Counted from the first letter of the stretch, positions 11,944 through 21,163 are shown. The stretch: 64,000 bases of DNA from a bacterium HR15 (GCA_002898555.1 BEHR01000002.1:62001-126000), one strand, 5' to 3'. Made by a program: numbers and translations. The notes: generated by a model not told the origin, from the letters alone.

Positions 11944-11971
11944 TTGCAGGGCGCGGCAATGAGGATATAAT
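11944..11971 (+). promoter_or_regulatory. Promoter for the HAF/dockerin gene
   Basis: TTGCAG at 11944-11949 and TATAAT at 11966-11971 are separated by 16 bp. The hexamer ends 16 bp before the ATG at 11988, so the leader would be about ten bases, with no Shine-Dalgarno sequence. Confidence 0.55.
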
Positions 11972-11987
11972 ATTCGATGGTGCACCC

Positions 11988-13196
11988 ATGAGAACGCTTT
12001 ATAGCTTACTGGTCAGCCTCATCCTGCTAATGGGTGGGAGCGAAGGGCAACAGCTGATCTGGCTGGGCACGCTGGGCGGCTCGGAGAGCGCAGCTTGCAG
12101 TATCTCGGCAGATGGCTCAGTGGTGGTCGGGTTGGCAGTCGCTGCGGATGGCTATTATCATGCTTTTCGCTGGACAGCGGCAGGTGGCATGCAGGATTTG
12201 GGCACGCTCCATGGAGGCAACTACAGTGAGGCACTGGGTGTGTCGCCCGAAGGCACCGTCGTGGTGGGTATGTCCAACACAGCCGAAGGGGCTTCCCACG
12301 CTTTCCGCTGGGTAGAGGGGGTCGGCATGCAGGATTTGGGCACGCTGTTAGGAGGTGAATACAGTAAGGCGCATAGCGTCTCGCAAGAAGGCATGGTGAT
12401 AGCAGGCGTGGCGATAAATGCTTCTGGTTTCTACCGCGCTTTCCGCTGGGTGGTGAACAGGGGTATGCAAGATTTAGGCACGCTGGGAGGCGAGTGGAGC
12501 GAGGCGTACGGCGTTTCAACCGATGGCTCTGTCATAGTGGGCAGGGCACAAGATAGCCAGTCCCGCTGGCGGGCGTTTCGCTGGACAGCCGAGAGGGATA
12601 TGCAGGATTTGGGCACGCTGGGAGGTGAATGGAGCGAGGCGCGTGGCGTCTCAGCCGATGGCTCTGTCATAGCAGGCAGGGCACAAGATAACGAGGGACG
12701 CTGGCGCGCCTTCCGATGGACAGCAACAACTAACATGCAGAACCTGGAGGTGTTACCTGGTGGGTACGAAAGCGAAGCGTTCGGTATCTCGGCAGATGGG
12801 CGAGTGGTCGTCGGGCGATCAGAAGATAGGAACTACTGCTGGCGCGCTTTTCGGTGGCGTGCAGATAAGGGGATAGAGGATTTGAACACGCTTTTTGCGC
12901 AACTCCTGACAGACGGTTCGCGCCTCGATGTGGCGTATGCCACCTCCGCCGATGGACGCTATATTGTCGGTAAAGGCTTTAACGCTGCCACTGGACGCAC
13001 CGAGGGGTATCTGCTGGATACCAGTATCACAGGCGATGTGGATAGTGACGGCTGCGTCGATGATGCCGATCTACTCGCTGTGTTGTTCAACTTCGGGCAG
13101 ACGGGGTTCAACCTGCCAGCGGATGTGAACGGCGACCGCATCGTGGACGATGCGGATCTACTGCTTGTGCTACTTAACTTCGGGAACGGCTGCTAA
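11988..13196 (+). CDS. Secreted HAF-repeat protein with dockerin-like C-terminus
   Basis: A 402-residue exported protein. A signal peptide (MRTLYSLLVSLILLMGGSEG) precedes about six repeats of the HAF type, each with a DLGTLGG motif, an S.DGSV.VG motif and an AFRW motif, a layout expected to form a beta-propeller-like fold. The last 55 residues form two calcium-loop motifs, GDVDSDGCVDDADLL and ADVNGDRIVDDADLL, and the protein ends NFGNGC. This tail is like type I dockerin and is shared with three other proteins in the window. No cohesin is seen here, so a role in surface attachment is inference. Start is the ATG at 11988 because the signal peptide begins there. Confidence 0.8.
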   Translation: MRTLYSLLVSLILLMGGSEGQQLIWLGTLGGSESAACSISADGSVVVGLAVAADGYYHAFRWTAAGGMQDLGTLHGGNYSEALGVSPEGTVVVGMSNTAEGASHAFRWVEGVGMQDLGTLLGGEYSKAHSVSQEGMVIAGVAINASGFYRAFRWVVNRGMQDLGTLGGEWSEAYGVSTDGSVIVGRAQDSQSRWRAFRWTAERDMQDLGTLGGEWSEARGVSADGSVIAGRAQDNEGRWRAFRWTATTNMQNLEVLPGGYESEAFGISADGRVVVGRSEDRNYCWRAFRWRADKGIEDLNTLFAQLLTDGSRLDVAYATSADGRYIVGKGFNAATGRTEGYLLDTSITGDVDSDGCVDDADLLAVLFNFGQTGFNLPADVNGDRIVDDADLLLVLLNFGNGC

Positions 13197-13238
13197 ACAG
13201 CAGCAGGAACAACGGCTCCAGGCGCGAAAGAAGTATTT

Positions 13239-14570
13239 ATGCGAATCCTGCTCGGCTTGATCGGGCTTGCCACGATACTGGGTTTCACTTGGGCGCAGTT
13301 AACGCGCGAGGAGCGGCGCGAGGGCTTCCGCCCTTTGCTCAACGGTAAAGATCTACGCGGCTGGAAGGTCTACGCCGGACCCGACTGGCGCATCGAAAGC
13401 CGCGAAAAGGAAATTCTACTGGTTGGACCTACTCAAGGCGCAGGATGGATTGGCACGGAGGCCGAGTACGATAACTTCATTTTGCGCGGAGAATACTGGA
13501 TCGATAAGGGCGAGACCCACGAATCGAACAGTGGCATTTTTATTCGCGCTCAGCGCACCGCCACCCCATGGATCGATGGCTACGAAATCCAGATTAGTCT
13601 GCAAGACCCGAACAATCCGACGGGCAGTATCTATGGACGAGTGCCAACCCATCTGGAGCGCATGCGCGAAATCGCGCCCGAAAAACAGTGGAACCGCTTC
13701 GAGATTCGTGCCTGTGGCAGCCGGATCCAGGTTGTTATTAATGGCGAGATGGTACAGGATGCCGACCTACACGAGTTTTCAAAGGGTGTGATTGGCTTTC
13801 AGCAGCACCATCCGGGCGTGACGGTGCGCTTTCGCAACCTCCGCATCAAACCGCTTAAGGCAAGCGAGTGTGACGAAGGCTGGCAGCCCTTGTTCAATGG
13901 CAAAGACCTCACTGGCTGGTTCGCCACAGGGCTGGCACGCTGGGAGGTCAGAGCAGGATTGTCTTCTCCGACCCAGCAGGCAAAAATTTTTTCTCTGACC
14001 CAGACGGCAAAATTTTCTTTTCCGACCCAGCAGGGTACCCCGGAAAAGAAAATTTTGGGTACCTCAGAGGAAAAATTTCGGAGTGCCCCGGAGAAGGAAA
14101 TTATAGAGGGCGTTCTTGTTGGGCAGGGTGGCATGGGACACCTTTTTACTGAGCGCACATTCCGCGATTTCGAGCTGCGAGCCATGATTCGCATCCGCCC
14201 GTATAAAGACGATTCGCCCTTCAAACCGAATAGTGGCATCTACTTCCGCGCGAAGCCCAACCCGGAAAACCCGAATAATTGGCCTATTGGTTATGAAGCG
14301 CAAGTGTACAACCATATGGAGGCACAACCCTTCACCGGCTCGCTGTACAATCGGGCACGCGCCAGCCGCCTGCTCACCCGCGATGGGGCATGGTTCTCCA
14401 TGCGCATCGTGGCGAAGGGCGACCATATCCAGATCTTTGTGAACGGTCAGAAGGTGGTGGATGCACGGGATAGCGAATTTCGCGAGGGACATATCGCCAT
14501 TCAGTGCCACGACCCCTTCACCATCATCGAGATACGGGACATTTATTGGCGAGCGGTCCGTGATAAGTAG
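13239..14570 (+). CDS. Secreted protein with two DUF1080 domains and an in-frame repeat insert
   Basis: A 443-residue exported protein (signal peptide [20 protein letters not shown]) with two DUF1080 (3-keto-disaccharide hydrolase-like, concanavalin-type) domains. Each starts with an F.PL.NGKDL.GW motif ([13 protein letters not shown], then [13 protein letters not shown]) and carries an [10 protein letters not shown] or PNSGIYFRA motif. These domains are common in glycan-degrading proteins of planctomycetes and related phyla. In domain two, about 50 codons (13955-14104) between WEVRAG and [11 protein letters not shown] come from three nested palindromic elements. The flanking sequence is collinear with domain one, so the insert appears to be an addition and not a replacement. 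The frame stays open. Whether domain two still folds is unknown. Confidence 0.8.
   Translation: MRILLGLIGLATILGFTWAQLTREERREGFRPLLNGKDLRGWKVYAGPDWRIESREKEILLVGPTQGAGWIGTEAEYDNFILRGEYWIDKGETHESNSGIFIRAQRTATPWIDGYEIQISLQDPNNPTGSIYGRVPTHLERMREIAPEKQWNRFEIRACGSRIQVVINGEMVQDADLHEFSKGVIGFQQHHPGVTVRFRNLRIKPLKASECDEGWQPLFNGKDLTGWFATGLARWEVRAGLSSPTQQAKIFSLTQTAKFSFPTQQGTPEKKILGTSEEKFRSAPEKEIIEGVLVGQGGMGHLFTERTFRDFELRAMIRIRPYKDDSPFKPNSGIYFRAKPNPENPNNWPIGYEAQVYNHMEAQPFTGSLYNRARASRLLTRDGAWFSMRIVAKGDHIQIFVNGQKVVDARDSEFREGHIAIQCHDPFTIIEIRDIYWRAVRDK
13955..14104. repeat. Three nested palindromic elements inside a coding gene
   Basis: The inner element has perfect 17-bp arms CAAAATTTTCTTTTCCG (14008-14024) and CGGAAAAGAAAATTTTG (14041-14057). 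It sits in the loop of a middle element with left arm 13981-13997 and right arm about 14065-14080. That in turn sits in the loop of an outer element with left arm 13955-13970 and right arm about 14089-14104. Each left arm is followed by ACCCAG, and each right arm is preceded by a GGTACCC-like or TGCCC stretch. Arm decay increases from inner to outer, which implies the order of insertion. Confidence 0.93.
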
Positions 14571-14600
14571 AAGCACGACGGCGTCTTGTCCCTCCCCTCG

Positions 14601-14608
14601 GGTATACT
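14601..14608 (+). promoter_or_regulatory. Extended -10 element upstream of metK
   Basis: GGTATACT ends 35 bp before the metK ATG. It matches the recurrent GGTATAMT motif of this window. No -35 hexamer is at the proper distance. Confidence 0.5.
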
Positions 14609-14643
14609 TCCTTACCGATAACGGAAGTAGAAGGAGGAGACCA

Positions 14644-15780
14644 ATGCTGCAACTGTTCACTTCAGAGAGTGTGACGGAAGGGCATCCTGACAAGCTGGCG
14701 GATCAGATCAGCGACGCAGTGCTGGACGAGTGCTTGGCACAGGATACCCAGTCGCGCGTGGCAGTGGAGACGCTGCTCACGCGTGGCTTGGCAGTGGTGG
14801 CGGGCGAAATCACCACACACGCCTATGTGGAGATTCCTGATGTGGTGCGCCGTGTGATCAATGAAGTGGGTTACACAAAAAGTGAGTATGGCTTTGAGGG
14901 CGACACTTGCGGCGTGATGGTCGCCATTCAGGAGCAGTCGCCCAATATCGGGCAGGGTGTTGATATTGGGGGTGCGGGCGACCAGGGCATGATGTTCGGC
15001 TTTGCCTGCACGGAGACCACCGAGCTGATGCCGTTGCCCATTACCATTGCCCACGCACTTACGCGCCAGCTGGCGGAGGTACGCCGTGCCCACCCCGAAC
15101 TGGGTTTCCGACCCGATGGCAAGTCGCAGGTCACTGTTGTCTATGAGAAAGGCGTGCCCAAAGCCATCGAAACGGTGGTCATCTCCGCTCAGCATGACCC
15201 CGACCTCACGCAGGCGGAGGTGCGCGAGCGCGTCATCGAGCATGTTATCAAACCTGTGCTGAACCGGTTTGCGGACCGCGTGGACATCAATGTAAGGAAC
15301 TACTATGTGAACCCGACAGGTATCTTCGTGATTGGTGGTCCGCAGGCAGACACGGGCGTCACGGGGCGGAAGATTATTGTGGATACCTATGGTGGCTACT
15401 GCCGGCACGGTGGCGGCGCCTTTTCTGGCAAGGATCCCACGAAAGTGGACCGCTCCGCCACCTATATGGCACGCTATCTGGCAAAAAACATCGTCGCAGC
15501 AGGGCTTTGCGAGAAGGTGGAACTGCAGATTTCCTATGCGATTGGTGTCCCGCAACCCGTGTCGCTGATGATCGAGACCTTCGGCACCCATCGAGTAGAC
15601 CCGCAAAAGATTGCCCAACGCATTCGGGAGGCGTTCGATCTCAGCCCGCGCGGGATTATCCAGTTTCTGGATCTACAGAAACCACAATATCTGCCAACAG
15701 CGAAGAACGGGCACTTTGGCAATCCCGCCTTCCGGTGGGAGCAACGCGATTCGGTGCAGGTGTTTGCCGACCTGCTGTGA
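14644..15780 (+). CDS. metK: S-adenosylmethionine synthetase
   Basis: MetK makes S-adenosylmethionine from methionine and ATP. The 378-residue product begins [20 protein letters not shown], the methionine/ATP-binding signature. It contains [16 protein letters not shown] near 108-123 and the phosphate-binding loop [16 protein letters not shown], both family hallmarks. The start at 14644 follows AAGGAGGAGA; the open frame extends 61 codons upstream into the promoter without support. No SAM riboswitch structure was seen in the short leader. The TPR gene starts six bases after its stop and may be cotranscribed. Confidence 0.97.
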   Translation: MLQLFTSESVTEGHPDKLADQISDAVLDECLAQDTQSRVAVETLLTRGLAVVAGEITTHAYVEIPDVVRRVINEVGYTKSEYGFEGDTCGVMVAIQEQSPNIGQGVDIGGAGDQGMMFGFACTETTELMPLPITIAHALTRQLAEVRRAHPELGFRPDGKSQVTVVYEKGVPKAIETVVISAQHDPDLTQAEVRERVIEHVIKPVLNRFADRVDINVRNYYVNPTGIFVIGGPQADTGVTGRKIIVDTYGGYCRHGGGAFSGKDPTKVDRSATYMARYLAKNIVAAGLCEKVELQISYAIGVPQPVSLMIETFGTHRVDPQKIAQRIREAFDLSPRGIIQFLDLQKPQYLPTAKNGHFGNPAFRWEQRDSVQVFADLL

Positions 15781-15785
15781 GATGA

Positions 15786-16442
15786 ATGCGTGATCCAGGG
15801 GAGATCGGGCGCGAGCTATTTTATCAGCGACGCTATGCGGACGCGCTGCCATTTCTGGAACGCGCCTTGCGGGCGAACCCGCGCGATGGGCATCTGCACC
15901 TGTGCATGGCAATTGCCTTGGCGTCGCAGGGTGATACCACGCGCGCGGAGCAGCACTTTTTAGACGCGCTCAAGTATAGCCCGACCGACCCCTACGCCTT
16001 CTATAACTGGGGCGCGTTTCTGCATCAGCAAGGGCGGTATGCGGAGGCGATTCGGGCATATGAACATGCGGCCCAGTTGGACCCGACGCTGGTGGCGGCG
16101 CGCACGGCGGCGGACGGCTTGCGTCGGGCGATGGGTCAGCCCGTTGTCAGTCCCTCGGTGCCACCTGCCGGCATGCCTTCCCCCGCTGCGCCACCGCCTG
16201 TGAATGTCGCCATTCCGCCTCCCACAACCAGCAACGGCACAGGTTGGGTGGTAATAGGACTGCTGCTGGCGGTGTTAGGTGGTCTGTGTCCACCGTGCCT
16301 GGCGCCGTTGGCGTTCCTGTGTGGCGTGGCGGCGATCGTGCGCGGTTCGGTGATTGGCGGCGTGGTGGTAATCGCGCTTGCCCTGCTGTTCGGAATCGGC
16401 GGGCTGATGCTGCTCACACAGTCAGGTATGCCGAAACCCTAA
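15786..16442 (+). CDS. TPR-repeat membrane protein
   Basis: A 218-residue protein. The N-terminal 115 residues contain tandem tetratricopeptide repeats (ELFYQRRYADALPFLERAL, NPRDGHLHLCMAIALASQGD, AFYNWGAFLHQQGRYAEAI), a protein-protein interaction fold. A proline-rich linker follows, then two predicted transmembrane helices (WVVIGLLLAVLGGLCPPCLA and a GGVVVIALALLFGIGGLMLL region) with the DUF4190-like pattern of small membrane proteins. The ATG at 15786 lies five bases after the metK stop; no good Shine-Dalgarno site is visible, so translational coupling is likely. Function unknown. Confidence 0.7.
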   Translation: MRDPGEIGRELFYQRRYADALPFLERALRANPRDGHLHLCMAIALASQGDTTRAEQHFLDALKYSPTDPYAFYNWGAFLHQQGRYAEAIRAYEHAAQLDPTLVAARTAADGLRRAMGQPVVSPSVPPAGMPSPAAPPPVNVAIPPPTTSNGTGWVVIGLLLAVLGGLCPPCLAPLAFLCGVAAIVRGSVIGGVVVIALALLFGIGGLMLLTQSGMPKP

Positions 16443-16446
16443 CTGA

Positions 16447-16454
16447 GGTATAAT
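16447..16454 (+). promoter_or_regulatory. Extended -10 element upstream of hutI
   Basis: GGTATAAT at 16447-16454 lies about 85 bp before the hutI start and directly after the TPR gene stop. It matches the recurrent motif. Confidence 0.45.
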
Positions 16455-16538
16455 AAAAAACGGTGATACCCATGGCAAACCTGCCAAAACCGCAGTGCAG
16501 AGGCTGTTTCATCAGGTTGAAGCACGCAAGTGAACCCC

Positions 16539-17780
16539 ATGCCAACCCATGCGGACAAACTCTTTATTAACATCGCCCAGCTGGTGACCCCGTTGCGTTT
16601 GGGAATGCACCGTGGAGGGGAGATGGCACAGGTGCGGGTCATTCCCGACGCTGCACTGGCGGTACGGTCGGGCGAAGTTGTCTGGGTGGGCACACGCCAG
16701 GACTGGCGGGGGCAAGTCAGCGAGGTGATTGACCTGGATGGGCGCGCCGTGGTGCCCAGCTTAATTGACCCCCACACGCATGCCATCTGGGCAGGCGAGC
16801 GGTTGGACGATTTCGAGGCGCGGGCGCAGGGCGCCTCTTACGAGGAAATTCTGGCGCGTGGGGGTGGGATTTATCACACGATTCGCTGCACGGCGCAAGC
16901 CAGCGTTGAAGAACTGGTTGCCCTTGCATGCCCCCGTATCTTGCATCTTATGCGCTCTGGGGCAACCACTATCGAGGTTAAGTCTGGCTATGGACTAACC
17001 CCCGAAGCCGAACTCAAGATTCTGGAAGCTATCGCGCAGCTGCCCGCCGCCATTGCGCGTCAAGGAGGCGTACCTACGGATATTGTGCCAACCCTGCTTA
17101 TTCATGTGCCGCCGCGCGAGGGGCGCGAGGACTATCTCCGGGCGGTGTGCCATGCGCTGATCCCCGAGGTGGCGCGGCGCAGGCTGGCGCGAGCAGTGGA
17201 TATTTTTATCGAGCGCGAGGCGTTCTCTGTTCAGGAAGCGGAGCAGGTGTTGCGTGCTGCAAAGGCGCATGGGCTGGACATTAAAGTGCATGCGGACCAA
17301 TTCCACGCGATTGGCGGGGTGGAGCTGGCGGTGCGGTTGGGTGCGCGCTCGGTGGATCATTTAGAGGCGTCAGGCGAAGTGCAGATACGCATGCTGGCAA
17401 GTAGTTCGACCGTCGCCACCATCCTACCGGGGGTGAGCTTGCATCTGGGCTTGCCGCCTGCGCCTGCTCGCGCACTGATCGAGGCAGGGGCTGCCGTCGC
17501 GCTCGGCACCGATTTGAACCCCGGCTCCAGTCCGCTCTTCTCGACGCAGCTCGCTATGGCGCTCGCTGTACGCCTGAATCGGCTGACACCTGCCGAAGTC
17601 CTGGTTGCCAGCACGGCGAATGCGGCTGCTGCGCTGGGACTGATCGATCGGGGCGCGTTGGTACCCGGCGCACGCGCCGATTTTCTGGTGCTCTCCAGCC
17701 CCGACTGGCGCGACCTGCCCTACACGCTGGGTGGGCAAATCGTGGACGCGGTTTATCTCTCCGGCGAGCGTGCCGTTTAG
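16539..17780 (+). CDS. hutI: Imidazolonepropionase
   Basis: HutI hydrolyses 4-imidazolone-5-propionate to N-formimino-L-glutamate in histidine degradation. This amidohydrolase of 413 residues has the metal motif DPHTHAIWAGERLDDFEARA, the family segment GASYEEILARGGGI, a KVHADQF histidine, and the terminal metal-aspartate region GTDLNPGSSP. Start may be ATG at 16539 or GTG at 16530; neither has a strong ribosome binding site. The other hut genes are not in the window. Its stop overlaps the stop of the convergent DUF4139 gene by four bases. Confidence 0.95.
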   Translation: MPTHADKLFINIAQLVTPLRLGMHRGGEMAQVRVIPDAALAVRSGEVVWVGTRQDWRGQVSEVIDLDGRAVVPSLIDPHTHAIWAGERLDDFEARAQGASYEEILARGGGIYHTIRCTAQASVEELVALACPRILHLMRSGATTIEVKSGYGLTPEAELKILEAIAQLPAAIARQGGVPTDIVPTLLIHVPPREGREDYLRAVCHALIPEVARRRLARAVDIFIEREAFSVQEAEQVLRAAKAHGLDIKVHADQFHAIGGVELAVRLGARSVDHLEASGEVQIRMLASSSTVATILPGVSLHLGLPPAPARALIEAGAAVALGTDLNPGSSPLFSTQLAMALAVRLNRLTPAEVLVASTANAAAALGLIDRGALVPGARADFLVLSSPDWRDLPYTLGGQIVDAVYLSGERAV

Positions 17781-19285
17781 AGCGAACGCACCTCCACGGT
17801 GAAACGCAAGCGCGCCGTTCCGCCCGCCGGCGCCTTCAGAACCCACTGGGCTGCGGTGGCAGAGAGCCGCTCATAGGGATGGCTCGCGCTGAGAATCTGC
17901 CAGCTACCCTTGAAGGGCTGAATGACATGGATCTCCGCCGGCTGTCCCTTCGCGTTGTGCAGCGTAATCTGCACCTCGTAGCGCGTCACGCCCCGCCGAA
18001 CCGCTGTTTGACGCAGCGGCTGCCACTCGCCAAAGAGATCGAAGGCCTGCCCGAAGCTCAGCGTGACTTTGCGGTTTACAGGCGTTGCAGGCAGCTCGGC
18101 GGTTCCCAGATAGCGTGGTACAGCCGCGCGGTCCAGCTCATAGATGCGCACGCTGCCGCGGGGCAAGGGCAACCCCAGCCCATGCTCCTTGCGATTTTCG
18201 AAAATCAGCGCGATCTCCACCTGGCTGCGTTGCGGCTCCTTGCCAGTGAAGGGCGTACCACTGGCACTCAGTGTGGGTGCACGGTAAGTATAGCGTTTCT
18301 TAGCGGGTACCCGGCTTGCCTCGTGGAGCAGCAGGCGGCTCTGCTGGGCGTCGCCGATCGACACCGTTCGCCGAATCGGATAGGCGTAGAGTTCACCCAA
18401 CGGCTGGGGTGCTACCTGTCCCGCGCCCCCCAATTCCATCTCTCGCTCCACCGGAAAACGCGCTCTGTAAGCCAGCCCTGCCGCCATCGCTATCTGGGCT
18501 CTGAAAGGCGATGGCGCACCCGTTACCAGGCTCACCCGCGCATCAGGGAATGCCAGCCCAGTCTGATTGGTCAGGGTCGCCCAGCACGCCAGATGCAGAG
18601 TGTTCCCCTCACGCAAAGTCGCCACATAATCGGCGCTCCAGCCCAGTCCGCTGGTCAGATAACTCAGCTGCAGAGCCGCTTCACCTGCCTCAGGGGCATG
18701 GATCTGCACGCGCAGTGTTGGCACCGTTGAAGCGCCCGACTCCATCGGCAGCAGCAGGGTGCCCTCCGGATTGACATAGATGCCCTGCGACAAAGGGCGT
18801 GAGCTCATATCTATGGAGCGGAATTCGGTGGCTGCCAGCACGATGCCCTCTTCATTTGCGCTCAGCAAGGTACCTTGCAGGATGGACGCGGGTTGCCCAT
18901 CCTGACCGTAACGAATGACCTGCACCGTTTTGCCGATATAGCGGCGGAGCAACGAGTCCGCCTCCTGAACCCCCAGGTCGTAAGTATGGGCGACGATATC
19001 GGGACGCAGCGAGGAACGGTCATCCCATGTGAGCAACAGCGACCGGGTATCCAACAGCGGCGAAATTGTCAGCAACTTCACTTCGTTCACGCCCGGCTGG
19101 AACGAAAGCGGACGCCTCTCGCTGACCAGGGCGAAATTCTGATCGTAGATAGTCAGGGTAATCTGCTCGCGCACGGTGGAAGTTATGGAGACGGGGTCGG
19201 AACGGTCCTCTGCCCATACGGATACTGCCAGAAGGCTCAGCATAAGGCTACCACACAGCCTGCGTACTTGCTCACTTGAAAGCAT
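17777..19285 (-). CDS. Exported DUF4139-type protein
   Basis: A 502-residue exported protein with a signal peptide (LCGSLMLSLLAVSVWAE) and an all-beta body. The segment LQLSYLTSGLGWSADYVATL and the conserved W/NQTG region resemble DUF4139 proteins, which are secreted or periplasmic and of unknown function. The start at 19285 is well supported by AAGGAGGTGA a few bases upstream. It is monocistronic and convergent with hutI. No catalytic residues can be proposed. Confidence 0.75.
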   Translation of the reverse strand: MLSSEQVRRLCGSLMLSLLAVSVWAEDRSDPVSITSTVREQITLTIYDQNFALVSERRPLSFQPGVNEVKLLTISPLLDTRSLLLTWDDRSSLRPDIVAHTYDLGVQEADSLLRRYIGKTVQVIRYGQDGQPASILQGTLLSANEEGIVLAATEFRSIDMSSRPLSQGIYVNPEGTLLLPMESGASTVPTLRVQIHAPEAGEAALQLSYLTSGLGWSADYVATLREGNTLHLACWATLTNQTGLAFPDARVSLVTGAPSPFRAQIAMAAGLAYRARFPVEREMELGGAGQVAPQPLGELYAYPIRRTVSIGDAQQSRLLLHEASRVPAKKRYTYRAPTLSASGTPFTGKEPQRSQVEIALIFENRKEHGLGLPLPRGSVRIYELDRAAVPRYLGTAELPATPVNRKVTLSFGQAFDLFGEWQPLRQTAVRRGVTRYEVQITLHNAKGQPAEIHVIQPFKGSWQILSASHPYERLSATAAQWVLKAPAGGTARLRFTVEVRSL

Positions 19286-19420
19286 CCCTGTTCACCTCCT
19301 TCAAATAATACGACTCGATATTCTCTCTGGTTTCGGGACTTTACCGAATACAGATCCTGTGAAGGTAGCACAGCGAGGGCAGTAGCAGGACAAGACTCAC
19401 TCTGCGCGAATCAAGTGTAT

Positions 19421-20230
19421 ATGCTCTATCAGAACACGCAGTCGCTTTCTCGCAAGCAACAGGTGCTGCAGAGACTTTTTACGCAGTGCCTGCGAAGTAG
19501 ATCGATGGTGTTCAGCAACAAAGATGTCAAGCAGGTCGCGGCGCAGGTTGGTTTTGGAAACCCTTTTGATGTGACGAAGGTGGACACTCGAGAGATCTTG
19601 CCTCCTTCAATCATCCGACGAGGCTTCTGCCTTGCCCATCTTGGGCAAGGCAAGCATTGCTTTATCCGCGAGCTGAAGCACTGGTATCACGATTTCGAAC
19701 CTATTGGAGCGGACGAGACCTTTGAGTGGCGTTATCGTAAAAGCCTGCTCAACGACCTCGACAGAGGTGAAGCAAGTACACTTTCTCTTGTGCTAAATCA
19801 GCGCGTCTTGCATGACTTCATCTACGAGGATGTGGTCGCCTCACCCAAAGTTTACATTCCCGGACGGACGCGCACCGACCTGGGATATTGGGTGGGTAAG
19901 ACATTCCTTACAGCCAAGAACCAGCAGCTGGAGATGGATCTGGTGCTGGAATACCAGGGTACGGTCACGGTACTGGAAGCAAAGAACAGGTTCGTTTCGA
20001 ATTTTGCAATCTATTAGATATTCCATCCTGTTAAGTACTATCTCAATCATGCCAGGCAAAAGCAGATCGAGATCCCGCATATCAATGCCTGCTATATTCT
20101 GAAGCAGGTCCAGCGTGGGCGTAATCAAACCACTCGCATTCGGCTGTACCTGTATCAATTTGACGACCCCGATCGGTTAGACTCTATAAGGCTTATGCGG
20201 AAAGCAGAATACATACTTCGCCAGAGGTAG
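19421..20230 (+). pseudogene. Type II restriction endonuclease, interrupted by an amber codon
   Basis: The frame starts MLYQNTQSLSRKQQVL and runs for 198 codons to TAG at 20015-20017. It continues in the same frame without any shift for about 70 more codons (IFHPVKYYLNHARQKQIEI, then LYLYQFDDPDRL) to TAG at 20228-20230. A PD-(D/E)XK-like core is visible just before the break: MDLVLEYQGTVTVLEAKNRF. A single CAG-to-TAG change would restore a normal reading through AIYQIFHP, the pattern seen after this core in type II nucleases. The methyltransferase begins ten bases later, the usual arrangement of a restriction-modification operon. The product is probably inactive unless the codon is suppressed or is a sequencing error. 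GTG at 19415 is an alternative start. Confidence 0.75.
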
Positions 20231-20239
20231 GGAGCGACG

Positions 20240-21070
20240 ATGGAGATTCTTGAACACCTGATAGACACGGTGTACTTGGGGGATGTAATGGAGCTCATGA
20301 GAAAGCTGCCCGATGGGTGCGTGGACATGGTTTTCAGCGACCCTGACTACAATGTTGGCGTCAAATACAACGGCAAATCCTACACGCGCTCGTTCGAGGA
20401 GTATCTCGAATGGTACATTGAGCTGGCGCGCGAATCGCTCCGTGTGCTCAAAGAGGACGGCAACATGTTCTTTATCAACTATCCTAAGCAGAACGCCTAC
20501 CTGCGCGTGCGCTACCTTGATGAGGCGTGCTATGATGTGCAGGACTATGTGTGGATTTATAATACCAATGTGGGACACAGCCCGAAACGGTTCACCACGG
20601 CCCATCGGAGCATTCTTCACTGCCGAAAGAGCGCGAACAACAAGTTTTTCAAAGATCAGGTAGCCCAGCCGTATCAGAACCCGACAGACAGACGCATTCG
20701 GCAACGCATCGCACAAGGTCATAAAGGACGCATGCCGTACAGCTGGTTTTACTTCGATCTCGTAAAAAATGTCAGCCGCGAAAAGACATTCCATGCATGC
20801 CAGATTCCGCAAAAGTTGTCGGAGATGCTGATTTTGAGTTGCACCCAACCAGGGGATATTGTGTTGGTCCATTTCGGAGGGAGTGGGGCAGAATTGGAAG
20901 TGTGTCAGCGTTTAGGCAGGCACTTTCTCACAGCGGAAATCGACCCGAAGTATCACGAAATGATTCTGAATCGCCTACGCACAGGACGAATACACGAGGA
21001 GTATCGATTAAGAAAAGGCGCGGTGCGTTCTCATAAATTGAGGTTGCAACCCACCTTGTGGGGTGAATAG
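20240..21070 (+). CDS. Type II DNA methyltransferase (N4/N6 amino type)
   Basis: A 276-residue DNA methyltransferase of the beta-type order. It has an N-terminal segment VYLGDVMELMRKLPDG, catalytic motif IV FSDPDYNVGVKY near residues 33-44, and a C-terminal motif I region PGDIVLVHFGGSGAELEVC with the acidic follow-up TAEIDPKYHEMI. Motif IV reads DPDY where the family usually has DPPY or SPPY, an unusual change. GGGAG precedes the ATG by six bases. Paired with the interrupted nuclease, it would protect a site no longer cut, acting as an orphan methylase. The R-M pair looks less GC-rich than its neighbours, consistent with transfer. Confidence 0.85.
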   Translation: MEILEHLIDTVYLGDVMELMRKLPDGCVDMVFSDPDYNVGVKYNGKSYTRSFEEYLEWYIELARESLRVLKEDGNMFFINYPKQNAYLRVRYLDEACYDVQDYVWIYNTNVGHSPKRFTTAHRSILHCRKSANNKFFKDQVAQPYQNPTDRRIRQRIAQGHKGRMPYSWFYFDLVKNVSREKTFHACQIPQKLSEMLILSCTQPGDIVLVHFGGSGAELEVCQRLGRHFLTAEIDPKYHEMILNRLRTGRIHEEYRLRKGAVRSHKLRLQPTLWGE

Positions 21071-21102
21071 TAGGAAGAACCGCCCATGAGAGGGGGAGAA
21101 TA

Positions 21103-21111
21103 GGGTACAAT
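21103..21111 (+). promoter_or_regulatory. Extended -10 element upstream of hppD
   Basis: AGGGTACAAT (TACAAT at 21106-21111) lies 52 bp before the hppD start and matches the recurrent motif. Confidence 0.45.
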
Positions 21112-21117
21112 TCCCAC

Positions 21118-21137
21118 GGCGCTCATAGCCGAGCGCC
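21118..21137 (+). promoter_or_regulatory. Hairpin in the hppD leader
   Basis: GGCGCTC, ATAGCC, GAGCGCC form a perfect 7-bp stem between the predicted -10 and the ribosome binding site. It may stabilise the mRNA or act in regulation. Confidence 0.5.
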
Positions 21138-21163
21138 ATATACAGACCGAGGAGGTGACGCAG

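Noticed and set aside
14571-14643. A SAM riboswitch before metK
   Set aside because: The leader is too short and shows no riboswitch core motifs.
14662-15618. A 318-codon frame antisense to metK
   Set aside because: metK is certain, and the antisense frame has no recognisable domain.
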